A stretch of 64,000 nucleotides of DNA from NCBI RefSeq assembly GCF_021730615.1, contig NZ_JAJLMN010000001.1, forward strand, positions 4,989,501 through 5,053,500, given 5' to 3'. Positions 45,755-55,218 of the stretch are shown here, in pieces. The position numbers were made by a program, and so were the translations under genes. The first letter of the stretch is position 1, and each line of letters begins with the position of its first letter. Under the pieces are notes generated by a model, which worked only from the letters and a program-made list of their open reading frames with translations, was not told where the DNA came from and did no database searches. Origin of the DNA: Lichenibacterium dinghuense. GTDB taxonomy: Bacteria; Pseudomonadota; Alphaproteobacteria; Rhizobiales; Beijerinckiaceae.

Positions 45755-46851
45755 ACGTTTCTGTATCGGACCGCGACACCGCGAGCGCGACCCGGCTCAA
45801 GGTTATCGACTGCGACATCCATCCCGCGCTGAAGTCCCGCGCCTCGCTAGACCCTTATCTGTCAGCGCAGTGGCGCTCGCACTTCCACCAATACGGGCCC
45901 TATCTGCGCCAGCCCTTCACGGCGAGCCCCACTTATCCCAAGGCCACGCCGGCCCTGGCCCGGCGCGACGCCTGGCCGGAGAACGGCAACCCGCCGGGCT
46001 CCGACCTCGACTTCATGCGCAAGCAGCACCTCGACCCGAACGGGGTGGAATACGGCATTCTTCAGGTCTTTGCCCTCACTGGCAAGGACGAGCGCAACCC
46101 CGATTTTGCCGCCGCGCTCTGCACCGCACTCAATGAATGGCAGGTAGAGGAGTTCACGCGACCCGAGCCTCGTCTCAGGGGATCGGTTGTGATCCCGGTC
46201 GAGGATTCCGAGACCTCCGTCGCCGAGATCCGGCGTCGCGCGGGCGATGAGAACTTCGCCCAGGTGCTGATGATGACGCGCAACCGCGAACCGCTGGGCC
46301 AGCGCCGCTATTGGCCGATCTACCGGACCGCCGTCGAGGCAGGCCTGCCGATCGGCATCCATGTCGGCGGCACCAGCGCGATCCCGATGACGCCGGGCGG
46401 CTGGCCCTCCTTCTATCTCGAAGACCACCACAATCATTCGATCGGCATGCAATCCGTGCTGGCTAGCCTCATCTTCGAGGGTGTGTTCGAGGAGTTTCCC
46501 ACCCTCAAAGTCATCCTGGTCGAGGGTGGTTTCGCCTGGGTGCCTCCACATGCCTGGCGCATGGACGCTCACTGGTCGCGTGGTCGAAGCGAGGTGCCGC
46601 GTGTGAAGCGGCCACCGTCCGATTATGTCCGCTCCAATGTGTGGTTCACCACCCAGCCGATGGAGGAGCCGGAGAACCGCGGCGACCTCAAGCAGACGAT
46701 GGAGTGGATCGGCTACGACCGGATCCTGTTCTCGACTGATTATCCACACTGGGACTTCGACGACCCGCGCTTTGCCTTCAAGGGCACGCTGACAGGCGAA
46801 CAGCAGCGATTGATTTATTCTGAGAACGCCCGCGGCGTGTTTGGACTCTGA
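45751..46851 (+). CDS. Amidohydrolase-family (ACMSD-like) enzyme, second copy
   Basis: A 366-residue relative of the preceding gene with the same metal sites: IDCDIHPALKSRA, GIHVGGTSA and FSTDYPHWDFDD. Being in tandem and coupled by ATGA, the two may form a heteromer or act on successive acids. Exact reaction (decarboxylase or hydrolase) cannot be told from sequence alone. Confidence 0.88.
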   Translation: MNVSVSDRDTASATRLKVIDCDIHPALKSRASLDPYLSAQWRSHFHQYGPYLRQPFTASPTYPKATPALARRDAWPENGNPPGSDLDFMRKQHLDPNGVEYGILQVFALTGKDERNPDFAAALCTALNEWQVEEFTRPEPRLRGSVVIPVEDSETSVAEIRRRAGDENFAQVLMMTRNREPLGQRRYWPIYRTAVEAGLPIGIHVGGTSAIPMTPGGWPSFYLEDHHNHSIGMQSVLASLIFEGVFEEFPTLKVILVEGGFAWVPPHAWRMDAHWSRGRSEVPRVKRPPSDYVRSNVWFTTQPMEEPENRGDLKQTMEWIGYDRILFSTDYPHWDFDDPRFAFKGTLTGEQQRLIYSENARGVFGL

Positions 46852-46856
46852 AGACG

Positions 46857-47270
46857 ATGGCGCGGTATGTCGTGGCGCGGCTGAGCGAGATTCCGCCTGG
46901 CGGTTCCAAGCTGGTCGACGTCGAAGGACGGCCGATCGGCATCTATAACGTCGATGGGAATTATTTCGCCCTGCTGGATCGCTGCCCGCACGAGGGCGCG
47001 AGCCTGTGCCGGGGCGACCGCATTGGGCTCGTGCAGTCGGATGGTCCTGGCCATTACAGCTACACGCGGTCGGGCGAAATGGTCCGTTGCCCGTGGCACG
47101 GTTGGGAGTTCGATATCCGCACCGGACAATCCTGGTGCGACCCGAAACGGATGCGGGTGCGGGCCTATGCGGCCGCAGTGGCGGCGGGCGAGGAGCTGAT
47201 CAAGGGTCCCTACGTGGCCGAAAGCTTTCCCGTGTCGGTCGACGCGAACTACATTGTGGTGGACGTGTGA
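46857..47270 (+). CDS. Rieske 2Fe-2S ferredoxin
   Basis: A 137-residue soluble Rieske protein. The cluster ligands are CPHEGASL (Cys, His) and CPWHGWEFD (Cys, His). It is longer than stand-alone BphF ferredoxins because of an insert (DRIGLVQSDGPGHYSYTRSG) between the two boxes. Likely relays electrons from the 43.7-kb reductase to an oxygenase, or serves as a component of one. Its stop shares a base with the SDR start (TGATG). Confidence 0.9.
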   Translation: MARYVVARLSEIPPGGSKLVDVEGRPIGIYNVDGNYFALLDRCPHEGASLCRGDRIGLVQSDGPGHYSYTRSGEMVRCPWHGWEFDIRTGQSWCDPKRMRVRAYAAAVAAGEELIKGPYVAESFPVSVDANYIVVDV

Positions 47271-47992
47271 TGACGGCTTTTCGGACCGACCTTTTCGCCG
47301 GGTGCACCGCGCTCGTCACAGGCGGCACGCGGGGGATCGGCGCCGGCATAGCCCAGATGCTGTGCGGGCTCGGGGCTGAGGTGGTGGCGGCAGGCCTCGG
47401 TGCCAAAGCGGCCGATCTCAGCTCGGACCTCCGCGTCGAGGAGCTCGACGTAACCCATGAGGAGGACGTATACCAGCTCATTGACGGGTTGCCGCGGCTC
47501 GACATCGTGGTGAACTGCGCCGGCATCATCGCCCGCGTGAAGGAGCACGAGCTCGACACGTTCGAGCGCGTGCTGGCCATCAATCTCACCGGCACGATGC
47601 GTCTTTGCACTCTGGCGCGGCCGAAACTGCGCGAAAGACGGGGTTGCATCGTCAACACGGCGTCCATGCTCAGCTTTTTCGGCGGCGGCCTCGTGCCTGG
47701 CTACAGTGCCAGCAAGGGTGGCGTTGCGCAGCTGACCAAGTCGCTCGCCATCGCCTATGCGCCCGATGGCATTCGGGTGAACGCAGTCGCGCCGGGCTGG
47801 ATCGCCACGCCGTTGACCCAGGCGCTCCAGGACGACCCGTCGCGCGCCAAACCCATCCTCGACCGCACGCCACTCGGGCGTTGGGGCGCGCCGGACGACG
47901 TCGCCGCGGCGGTCGCCTTCCTGTGCAGCCCGGCCGCGGCCTTCATCACGGCGACGATCCTGCCGGTCGACGGAGGCTATCTGGCCGCCTGA
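47270..47992 (+). CDS. Short-chain dehydrogenase/reductase
   Basis: A 240-residue classical SDR. NAD(P) site TGGTRGIGAGIAQ, NNAG equivalent VNCAGIIA, catalytic Ser in NTASMLSFF, YSASKGG (Tyr, Lys) and the terminal PVDGG. Substrate unknown, probably an alcohol or diol intermediate of the pathway. Confidence 0.93.
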   Translation: MTAFRTDLFAGCTALVTGGTRGIGAGIAQMLCGLGAEVVAAGLGAKAADLSSDLRVEELDVTHEEDVYQLIDGLPRLDIVVNCAGIIARVKEHELDTFERVLAINLTGTMRLCTLARPKLRERRGCIVNTASMLSFFGGGLVPGYSASKGGVAQLTKSLAIAYAPDGIRVNAVAPGWIATPLTQALQDDPSRAKPILDRTPLGRWGAPDDVAAAVAFLCSPAAAFITATILPVDGGYLAA

Positions 47993-48038
47993 CTGCAGCC
48001 CGAGGACCAACAAACCAAGAACGAAATGGGAGGACATC

Positions 48039-49391
48039 ATGGACGACGTCGGACGAACGACGCGCCTGAAACGGGTTCAAAGGACGGCACTGGCTCTTCT
48101 GGTCATCAGCGGGGTAGTGAGCTACGTCGACCGCGCCACGCTGTCGATCGCCAGCCCAATGATCCGCGAGGATCTCGGCCTGTCCATCGGCGAAATGGGC
48201 CTGCTGCTGTCGGCCTTCCTTTGGGCCTATGCGTTATCTCAGATCCCCACTGGCGCGCTGGTTGACCGGCTCGGCGCGCGGCGGCTACTGGCGCTAGGCC
48301 TCGCAGTCTGGTCGGGAGCGCAGATGCTGGGCGGGCTCGTGTCCGGCTTCGGCGCGTTCTTTTTCGCTCGGCTGCTACTCGGAGTCGGCGAAGCCCCACA
48401 GTTCCCGACGGGATCGCGCGTGGTGCGCGACTGGTTCAATCTCCGCCACCGCGGCGCCGCCACCGGCATCTTCATCTCGGCCTCGACGCTCGGCACGGCG
48501 CTGGCAGCTCCGCTGCTGACGACCTTTATGGGCTGGTTCGGCTGGCGGGGGATGTTCCTGATCATGGGAGTCTTCGGCTTCGCGATCGCGCTTCTCTGGT
48601 ACGGGCTGTACCGCAACCCCGCCGAGATCGCCCTGTCAGCAGCGGAGGACCATTACCTGTCTGAGGGCGACCCTACGTCTGCAGGCGGTAGCGTGACGCT
48701 GCACCAATGGCGGCGCCTTTTCAGCTTCGGCACTACCTGGGGCATGATCCTCGGCAGCTTCGGCGGTATCTACGTCATCTGGATATTCACGGCTTGGCTG
48801 CCGACCTACCTTGAGATGGAACGGCACTACAGCATCAAGCAGACCGGCTGGGCGGCGGCGATACCGTTCTTCTGCGGCGTGCTCGGAAGCCTCAGCGGGG
48901 GCTGGGTCGCGGACCGTTTGCAGCGGGGCGGCCTGTCTCCGGTCGATGCGAGGCGCTATCCCGTGGCGGTCGCCATGGTGGGCATGGCGCTCTGCGTCGT
49001 GCTGGCCGCCGAGTCTCAGGATCGCACGGCCGCCATCGCTTTCATCTCGGCAACGCTGTTCCTTTCCTACGTGGCCATCGCCAATCAGTGGTCAATGGTG
49101 ACGGTGGTGGCGCCCAAAAACGCTACGGGATCGCTCGGCGCCATCCAAAACTTCGGCGGCTACATCGGCGGCGCGCTGGCTCCCACGGTCACAGGCTTCA
49201 TCGTACAGGGTGCTGGCAGTTTCGCTCCGGCGCTGTGGGTCGGAGCCGGCATCACACTGACAGGCGGTCTCGCCTATTTCATCCTGGCGAGGGCGCCCAT
49301 CGAAGCTGACCTCGCGGCCGATATCCGGCAGGCTCAGTCCTCTGCTCCCGGGCAGCCGCATGCGCCGATGCTGAGTGTGGACGGGCGCTGA
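48039..49391 (+). CDS. MFS transporter, anion:cation symporter type
   Basis: A 450-residue protein with twelve predicted helices. NYVDR-like YVDRATLSIASPMI is in helix 1 and the DRLGARR motif A follows helix 2, marking the ACS (aromatic acid/hexuronate) group. It would import the organic acid degraded by the operon. It starts 46 bp after the SDR gene behind GGGAGGACATC. Confidence 0.9.
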   Translation: MDDVGRTTRLKRVQRTALALLVISGVVSYVDRATLSIASPMIREDLGLSIGEMGLLLSAFLWAYALSQIPTGALVDRLGARRLLALGLAVWSGAQMLGGLVSGFGAFFFARLLLGVGEAPQFPTGSRVVRDWFNLRHRGAATGIFISASTLGTALAAPLLTTFMGWFGWRGMFLIMGVFGFAIALLWYGLYRNPAEIALSAAEDHYLSEGDPTSAGGSVTLHQWRRLFSFGTTWGMILGSFGGIYVIWIFTAWLPTYLEMERHYSIKQTGWAAAIPFFCGVLGSLSGGWVADRLQRGGLSPVDARRYPVAVAMVGMALCVVLAAESQDRTAAIAFISATLFLSYVAIANQWSMVTVVAPKNATGSLGAIQNFGGYIGGALAPTVTGFIVQGAGSFAPALWVGAGITLTGGLAYFILARAPIEADLAADIRQAQSSAPGQPHAPMLSVDGR

Positions 49392-49461
49392 AGCAAGGCG
49401 CTGCTGAAGCGCCTATGCAGATAGGTCCGATGAGGCGATCTGGTCTGATCGGATCGCATTA

Positions 49462-49563
49462 GAGCTGCTGCCGCTCGCCTTGGCTCGTGGCTCCAGCTCT
49501 AACCTCCTGCTTCTACAAGCAGGTTCACGCGGTCAGGTGACTTCGCCTGATCGCAGTCTGCTC
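49462..49563. mobile_element. MITE-like element related to IS630 ends
   Basis: A 102-bp segment flanked by TA (49460-49461 and 49564-49565). The left end GAGCTGCTGCCGCTC is identical to the left end of the IS630 at 18345; the right end inward reads GAGCAGACTGCGATC, a degenerate match. The inside has a CCTGCTT/AAGCAGG hairpin and no coding capacity. Confidence 0.55.
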
Positions 49564-49687
49564 TAATACGGCGGAATCAATCTTGATGAAGCGTCCCGCA
49601 GACTCGTCGGCCTGGACGGGCCTGATCCTCGCCCCTTGAAGTGGTCCGCCCTGAGGTATGGCTTTTGAGCCTGGGAGGACGGACGAT

Positions 49688-49963
49688 ATGGCGAAGCGGC
49701 ACAGGCCCGAGGAGATCATCACCAAGCTGCGTCAGGTTGACGTGCTGGTGTCGCAGGGGTCGAGCGTTGCGGACGCGGTCCGCAGCGTCGCTGTGACGGA
49801 GGTCACGTACTACCGTTGGCGGCAGGAGTACGGCGGGCTGAAGTCGGACCAGGTCAAGCGGATGAAGGATCTGGAGACCGAGAACAACCGGCTTCGCAAG
49901 GCGATCGCGGATCTGACGCTCGACAAGCTCATCTTGCAGGAGGCGTCCCGGGGAAACTTCTGA
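49688..49963 (+). CDS. IS3 transposase orfA (copy B)
   Basis: A 91-residue HTH_Tnp_1 protein: AKRHRPEEIITKLRQVDVLV and the zipper ETENNRLRKAIADLTLDKLI. Nearly the same as copy A. Confidence 0.92.
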   Translation: MAKRHRPEEIITKLRQVDVLVSQGSSVADAVRSVAVTEVTYYRWRQEYGGLKSDQVKRMKDLETENNRLRKAIADLTLDKLILQEASRGNF

Positions 49964-50868
49964 GCCCCGCGCGCCGTCGTCTGTGCGTCGGCCATGTTTG
50001 TGACGTGTTGGCTGTTTCCGAGCGCCGGGCCTGCCGCGCGCTCGGCCAGCATCGGTCGACGCACAGGAAGGTGCCGCGGGGCCGGGACGACGAGGAGGCC
50101 CTCACGGCCGATCTCGTCGAGTTGGCGCGACAGTATGGCCGCTACGGTTATCGCAAGATCTCGGCCCTGCTCCGCGGGGCCGGGTGGGTGGTCAACGACA
50201 AGCGCGTCGAGCGGATCTGGCGGCAGGAAGGGCTCAAGGTGCCGGCGCGCCAGCCCAAGCGCGGTCGTTTGTGGCTGAACGACGGCTCGTGCATCCGTCT
50301 GCGGCCGGAGCGCCGCAATCACGTCTGGGCCTATGACTTCGTCGAGGACCGCACGCATGACGGACGCAAGCTTCGCATGTTGAACGTCGTCGACGAGTAC
50401 ACGCACGAATGCCTGTCGATCCGAGTCAGCCGCAAGCTGAAAGCGACTGACGTCATCGACGTGCTGTCCGACCTGTTCATCCTGCGCGGTGTGCCGGAGC
50501 ACATCCGCTCCGACAACGAGCCGGAGTTCATCGCCGCGGCCGTACGAGATTGGATCAAGGCGGTCGGCGCGAAGACCGCCTACATCATGCCCGGTTCACC
50601 CTGGGGGAACGGTTCTGTCGAAAGCTTCAACGCCCGCTTCCGGGACGAGCTGCTCAACGGGGAGATCTTCCCCTCGCTCCGTGAAGCCGAGATCATCATC
50701 GAGAGCTGGCGACGACATCACAATGCGATCAGGCCTCATGCCTCGCTCGGATATCGGCCGCCGGCCCCGGAGGTGGTGGTGCCCACCTACGCCGCTTGGC
50801 CGGCTGCGCTAACCCGACCTGCTTCGCCGGCCAAGCTGCCCGTGGCGGAACGGCCCACGGCGCACTAA
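49960..50868 (+). CDS. IS3 transposase orfB (copy B)
   Basis: The -1 frame relative to orfA. rve core with VWAYDFVEDRTHDG, IRSDNEPEFIAA (the usual DNGPEF has Gly to Glu here) and GSVESFNARFRDELL. The substitution next to the second Asp may reduce activity; copy A has the normal residue. Confidence 0.9.
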   Translation: MSPARRRLCVGHVCDVLAVSERRACRALGQHRSTHRKVPRGRDDEEALTADLVELARQYGRYGYRKISALLRGAGWVVNDKRVERIWRQEGLKVPARQPKRGRLWLNDGSCIRLRPERRNHVWAYDFVEDRTHDGRKLRMLNVVDEYTHECLSIRVSRKLKATDVIDVLSDLFILRGVPEHIRSDNEPEFIAAAVRDWIKAVGAKTAYIMPGSPWGNGSVESFNARFRDELLNGEIFPSLREAEIIIESWRRHHNAIRPHASLGYRPPAPEVVVPTYAAWPAALTRPASPAKLPVAERPTAH

Positions 50869-50902
50869 CATTCACACCGGACCACCCAATGGGGGCCGAT
50901 CA

Positions 50903-52009
50903 ATCGTGGTGCACCTGTGCACCTACGCGCCGACCGGGGCGCTCGTGGCGGCCCCGACGACATCGCTGCCCGAGCGCGTGCCCGGCACCTACAACTACGA
51001 CTACCGCTACTGCTGGATCCGCGATGGGTCGCTCACGGTCAGCCTGCTGGCGCAGCTCGGCGACGCTCGGCCCGTGTCGCGCTTCCTCGACTTCGTGGCA
51101 GCCCGTCTCCGGCCCGAGACGGACGACAAATCGAAGCTGCCGCTCCAGGTGCTCTACCGCATCGACGGGGGCGCCAAGACGTCGAAGGACGAGCGGTCCG
51201 ACATCTCAGGCTACCGCGACTGCCAGCCGGTGCAGATGGGTAACGCCGTCTACCAGATGCACGAGATCGACGGCTTCGGCTTCCTCGCCGACTGCATCCA
51301 CGGCTTCGTCGAGGCCGGGGGCGCGTTGGAGGACCGGCACTGGGAGGTGATGCGACGCCTGGCCGACTTCATCGCCCAGAACTGGGCCGAGAAGGACGCC
51401 GGCACCTGGGAACTGATGCCCTCGCAGGACTTCACCGCCACCAAGGTGATGAATTGGGTGGCGCTCGACCGAGCGATCGCGGTGGCGGAACGGACCGGCC
51501 GTCAGGCGCCGGCCCGGTGGGCGCAGTCGCGCGACCGGGTCCGCGCAGACGTGCTGGAGCACGGCTGGAGCGAGAAGGCCGGCGCCTTCCGCCAGCGCTA
51601 CGGCAGCGACGCCCTGGACGGCACCGCCCTGCTGATCCCGCTGATGGGCTTCCTGCCGCCCGACGACCCGAAGGTGCGGGCCACGGTGGAGCGCGTCGAA
51701 AAGGTGCTGAAGCTTAACGGCCTCGTCCACCGCTTCGTCCCGGAGGAGACGCCCGGCCGCCCGGATCAGCCCATGGGCGACCGCGAGGGCGCGTTCCTAA
51801 TGTGCACCATGTGGCTCGCGGAGGCGTGGCAGATGTTGGGCGAGCCCGAGAAGGCGAAGCGGGCGCTGGAGCACGCCGAGGCCTGCCGCGGCACGAACCG
51901 GCTGTTCTCCGAAGCCGGCGACGCACGCCAGTCGCCAAGTCTGCTCGGCAACATGCCCCTGCTCTTCACCGAGGCGGCCTATGCGCGCGCCGCCATGGCC
52001 GTCGGGTAA
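50903..52009 (+). CDS. Glycoside hydrolase family 15 (glucoamylase/trehalase-like), N-terminus lost to IS3
   Basis: The (alpha/alpha)6 catalytic barrel is present from LCTYAPTGALVAAPTTSLPE, with NYDYRYCWIRDGSL, the hallmark acid region, and TWELMPSQDFTATKVMNWVA then ALLIPLMGFLPPDDPKVRAT. Intact family members have some 200 or more residues before this point (a beta-sandwich domain); here the frame begins at the IS3 edge. The ATG at 50906 might still start translation of an incomplete enzyme. Annotate as partial. Confidence 0.85.
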   Translation: MVVHLCTYAPTGALVAAPTTSLPERVPGTYNYDYRYCWIRDGSLTVSLLAQLGDARPVSRFLDFVAARLRPETDDKSKLPLQVLYRIDGGAKTSKDERSDISGYRDCQPVQMGNAVYQMHEIDGFGFLADCIHGFVEAGGALEDRHWEVMRRLADFIAQNWAEKDAGTWELMPSQDFTATKVMNWVALDRAIAVAERTGRQAPARWAQSRDRVRADVLEHGWSEKAGAFRQRYGSDALDGTALLIPLMGFLPPDDPKVRATVERVEKVLKLNGLVHRFVPEETPGRPDQPMGDREGAFLMCTMWLAEAWQMLGEPEKAKRALEHAEACRGTNRLFSEAGDARQSPSLLGNMPLLFTEAAYARAAMAVG

Positions 52010-52636
52010 GGGACCTGCCTTTCTCGACTTCTCCGTGGGAAATGAGATGGGACGGCCAAGGAGGGACATCTTCGAACTTCGTCGTCGATGGGGTCGGCTC
52101 CGGGAAGATCTGGACGTTCGCGTGCCAGGTCCGGCGGGGTGTGCCGGTAAAGGGTCCTGCAGCGAATGAGCGAGACAGGGCACGAGAATAATCCGTAGCC
52201 CGATCGTCCGCTTCAGAGCACGGCGATATGCACGCGGAGCGGCAAGGTTGGGTCGACACCCGCCGGACAGCGGAAGTGGGTGGGGAGCAGTCAGTCCGCT
52301 ATCGCACGACAGAGGTGTGACTACGGACGTTCGATGGAGCCCATGCCCGAGGTCGCTCTGTATGTCCAGCACGCTACCAGCCGCCCCAAAGCGCTCGGCG
52401 GGCGTGCGATGGTCCGCCGGCCGTCGCGGGAGCCAAGGCGGGTACGAGCGCGTCAGTCTCGAGAAGGTGCTTGGGAAGCGCGCGGGTCGACGTCGGTGTC
52501 GGCCTTCAGATGACGATGGCAGACTGGGAGGTTCGCCGCTCCCGTCAGCTTCTGGCGTTCTCAGGCCTGCATAGCATCGGCGACGAGGCTCACCGTGAGG
52601 CGCCTCGCCCGAGGTCCTGGCTTCCGGCGTAGGACC
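52010..52636. other. Intergenic stretch without a recognisable gene
   Basis: Short frames on both strands overlap each other and lack family likeness. It lies between the convergent GH15 fragment and the hypothetical gene at 52637. I see no RNA gene or clear repeat. Confidence 0.5.
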
Positions 52637-53416
52637 TCACCGCATGTGGACCCTCACGGCCGACGCGATCTCCGCCAGCGCTTTCTCGAGGACGGGATCG
52701 CCCAAGGTCAGGTGGTCGGCGAAGGCGTCCGCGAACGCATACAAGTCGAGTCGCGCCTTCATCTCGGGGCTCGTCTCGATCAGGGCCAAAGTCACTCCTC
52801 GAATCGACAGATAGACCTCGCGCGTCGCCCCCCCCTGCTGACTGGGCGCGGGGAGGACGCATGCCACCCCGTCACTCCAGTGCGGCGCCAGGAAGTCTAA
52901 AAGGGCCGCCTCCGGGTCGGCGTAGCCCAGAACTCCGAAGAGCCCGACACCGTGAAGCAGCTTCCGCGGCCCCGACGCGACGCGGCGGATCGGGCGTCCC
53001 AGGAGGATCAGGTCGGCCATGGGCGACACGGGCCCGGTTTCCTCTTCCGTCATCGGGACGTCCTCGCAGAGCCGTCCGAGGCGGCGTTCGGCAAAGGGCG
53101 TGCCGCCCAGCCCGACGAGCACGCCGATTGCGGCGCCGGCGACCAGCGCATCCTCCGTCGCAGCCGTCAGCTCCCCACGCGGGAGCTTCCGTCGACGGTC
53201 GTCGACGATGACGGCGAGAGCGTCCGCGACCGCCTTGGTCGCCTGCCGATCGAACGTCCCGGCGTCGACCCGGACGGCGACGCGAACCATGGCCTTTCCG
53301 GCCTGGCGGTGGACCGCGGCGACGGCTGCATCGTCGCGCTCGTCCAAGCCGCGGAATAACGTGTCGAGGAGACGTTCCGTCCAGGACCCGTGATGCATTT
53401 TTTGACTATATTCCAT
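52637..53416 (-). CDS. Hypothetical protein (259 residues)
   Basis: From ATG 53416 (a later Met lies six codons in). A helical N-terminal half (RLLDTLFRGLDERDDAAVAA; KAVADALAVIVDDRRRKLPR) contains a Gly-rich segment AGAAIGVLVGLGGTPFAERR; the second half (PLAD-like SPMADLILLGRPIRRVASGP, YLSIRGVTLALIETSPEMKA) is mixed alpha/beta. I do not recognise it. The next gene on the same strand is the DarT-like one 250 bp upstream, so they may be functionally linked. Confidence 0.6.
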   Translation of the reverse strand: MEYSQKMHHGSWTERLLDTLFRGLDERDDAAVAAVHRQAGKAMVRVAVRVDAGTFDRQATKAVADALAVIVDDRRRKLPRGELTAATEDALVAGAAIGVLVGLGGTPFAERRLGRLCEDVPMTEEETGPVSPMADLILLGRPIRRVASGPRKLLHGVGLFGVLGYADPEAALLDFLAPHWSDGVACVLPAPSQQGGATREVYLSIRGVTLALIETSPEMKARLDLYAFADAFADHLTLGDPVLEKALAEIASAVRVHMR

Positions 53417-53667
53417 GCAATTTTCCTTCGATGCTATTTACGGTTCCACGATATTTCCACTTCGACCAGGGTCGACAGCCGCGAGTAGGACAGCATCGCT
53501 TCCGTCGCTCGGGCCAAGAGCGCCCCTTGCCTCGTCGGCTGCGCGGGTCCGACGGGCGCTCCTCCTCGAAGACGGCGGATTGCGGCCAGGGGCTGCTGGC
53601 TCTCCACGGGCATCTCGTAGCCTTCCGCTACCCGCGAGGCGGGCAGGACGCCTCCCGCCCGGGAGCC

Positions 53668-54318
53668 TCACCAGAGCAGGTCGGGCAGCGCCTCCACCCG
53701 CGTCGCCGGGAGCTGCGCCCGCACCTTGGCGGCGGTCGCCGCGTCCTTGCAGACCACCGCCGCTGCCAGAGAGGTCGGCACGGGTCCCCATACGAGCGCG
53801 CCTGCGTCGTAGCGGAACACCTCCTCGGGATCCTCGGCGGCGGCGCGCAGGTTCCGGGTCCGGATCCGCGCCCACGCGGCCGTACCGAGCAGGTCGCGGT
53901 CACCGCTGAAGTTCGCCTCGGCGCGGGTGCACATCCGATCGACGTATACAGTCGGTCGCCCGAGGGCACGGAGCGCCTCGTGGGAGATGCAGACGGCCAC
54001 GACGTCGCGACGCTCGACCCGTGCCGCGCCCGGGTGCGCGGTGACGGAGGCGAACGCGGGCCGGGTGCATGGCGTCACGTCGAAAACCACGAACTCCCCC
54101 ACCCGGCCCGTCCAGGGGACTGGCAGGGGCTGTGCCGCCCGACGCGAGTTGAAGCGATCGATGCCGATCGCGACGAGGTCGCGACCCGCGACCGTCTCCC
54201 CGAACGGCCACAGGTAATTTTCGCGCATCATAGCGATGGCAGCCTCAACGTGCAGGCATAGGTAGAGGATCGACGCGTCTGGGTTGATTTCCTTGTAGGA
54301 TTTTGGAATGTCGAGCAT
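53668..54318 (-). CDS. DarT-like (DUF4433) ADP-ribosyltransferase-fold protein, catalytic Glu apparently replaced
   Basis: A 216-residue protein from ATG 54318. Its order follows DarT, the ssDNA thymidine ADP-ribosyltransferase toxin: an N-terminal strand/helix (SILYLCLHVEAAIAMMREN), IGIDRFNSRRAAQPLPVPWT then GRVGEFVVFDVTPCTRPAF (compare the DYVPFYFxPRSPML block), VYVDRMCTRAEANF and the terminal AGALVWGPVP (compare AEFLVxxxxPW). By this alignment the catalytic Glu is Gly173. It may be an inactive relative or use another residue. No macrodomain (DarG) antitoxin is nearby. The homology is by eye and moderate. Confidence 0.5.
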   Translation of the reverse strand: MLDIPKSYKEINPDASILYLCLHVEAAIAMMRENYLWPFGETVAGRDLVAIGIDRFNSRRAAQPLPVPWTGRVGEFVVFDVTPCTRPAFASVTAHPGAARVERRDVVAVCISHEALRALGRPTVYVDRMCTRAEANFSGDRDLLGTAAWARIRTRNLRAAAEDPEEVFRYDAGALVWGPVPTSLAAAVVCKDAATAAKVRAQLPATRVEALPDLLW

Positions 54319-55218
54319 GGCGATCACGAGCGCTGGTCGGCCACGAGGGCGACGCGAGGGGCTGTTGGGAGCGCGAGCGGACGGGGCTATGGCACTAGGG
54401 CGATGGCGTGCTGCCTCTCGCGAAGGCGCTTGCCGGCTAGGCGTCCTGAACTGAAGCTGCCCCAGACGGCATCTGGTCGTCAAGTGCTACCATCTCCTAT
54501 GACTCTTTTGAGTGACCGAACGTCCGCAATGGGCGCCAAGCCGGCATGCGCCCGGCGCCATGTCGGGCCAGTTGTTGAAGGCGGGTAGATCGGGGAACCG
54601 CCGTCGCGCGATCGAGGCGCAGGGTTGATCGGCCACGCGAACGCCGGTGAGCGGCGGCCGGGGTGACAGACCGGCGAGGCACCAGTGCCGACCTTGCCGC
54701 CTGGAGTGCCAGCGGCTCAATGCATCAGGAACTCGCCGCCCAGCGGTACGGCACCCGCAGACGGGGCCGCGGTCGTCCCCTCCGTCACGGGCCACATGCT
54801 GGTCACGACGGCCGCGGCTGACCCGACGTCGATCTAGCGCCGGTCAATCCTCGTCACCGCCAAAGGCCGGGGCGCCGCCGCTTCGTCGCCGGACTGACCG
54901 ACGCGTTGTTCACCGCGCGGGAGCCGCGAGAACCGGGGCCTGCCGCCACACGGCCGTGCACCGGCGGCTGGACAGCCGAGGCCGCCTCCGCCACTCCCTG
55001 TGAGGACGCGATCATCCACCTCGTAACGCTAGACGCACCGCTCAGATGGGCGCGATCCGTGGGGTGCAGGGCCTCCACGAGGTGCCGCGCTCGGCTGTCG
55101 ACGCCCACCGTCGGCTACTCGGCCTCTACCCAGCATTCAGGCCGTCGCTGGACCGCCCTACACTGCGAATCCGTGTACATCCCTCTGATGGACACGCCCC
55201 GGTCGATGCACCCTGGAC
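54319..55218. other. Intergenic stretch, no convincing gene
   Basis: Only short mutually overlapping frames on both strands, none with recognisable domains. The stretch is GC-rich. I see no periodic repeat here, unlike the array at 56.3 kb. Confidence 0.5.

Larger units (their letters stand above)
49623..50902. mobile_element. IS3-family element, copy B
   Basis: A 1280-bp relative of the element at 39784, same orientation and length, with left end TGATCCTCGCCCCTTGAAGT and the same right end design. It cuts the GH15 gene. The copies differ at many bases, so they are not a very recent duplication. Confidence 0.88.

Noticed and set aside
53668-54318. Functional DarTG toxin-antitoxin system
   Set aside because: No macrodomain gene is adjacent and the catalytic Glu position appears to be Gly.
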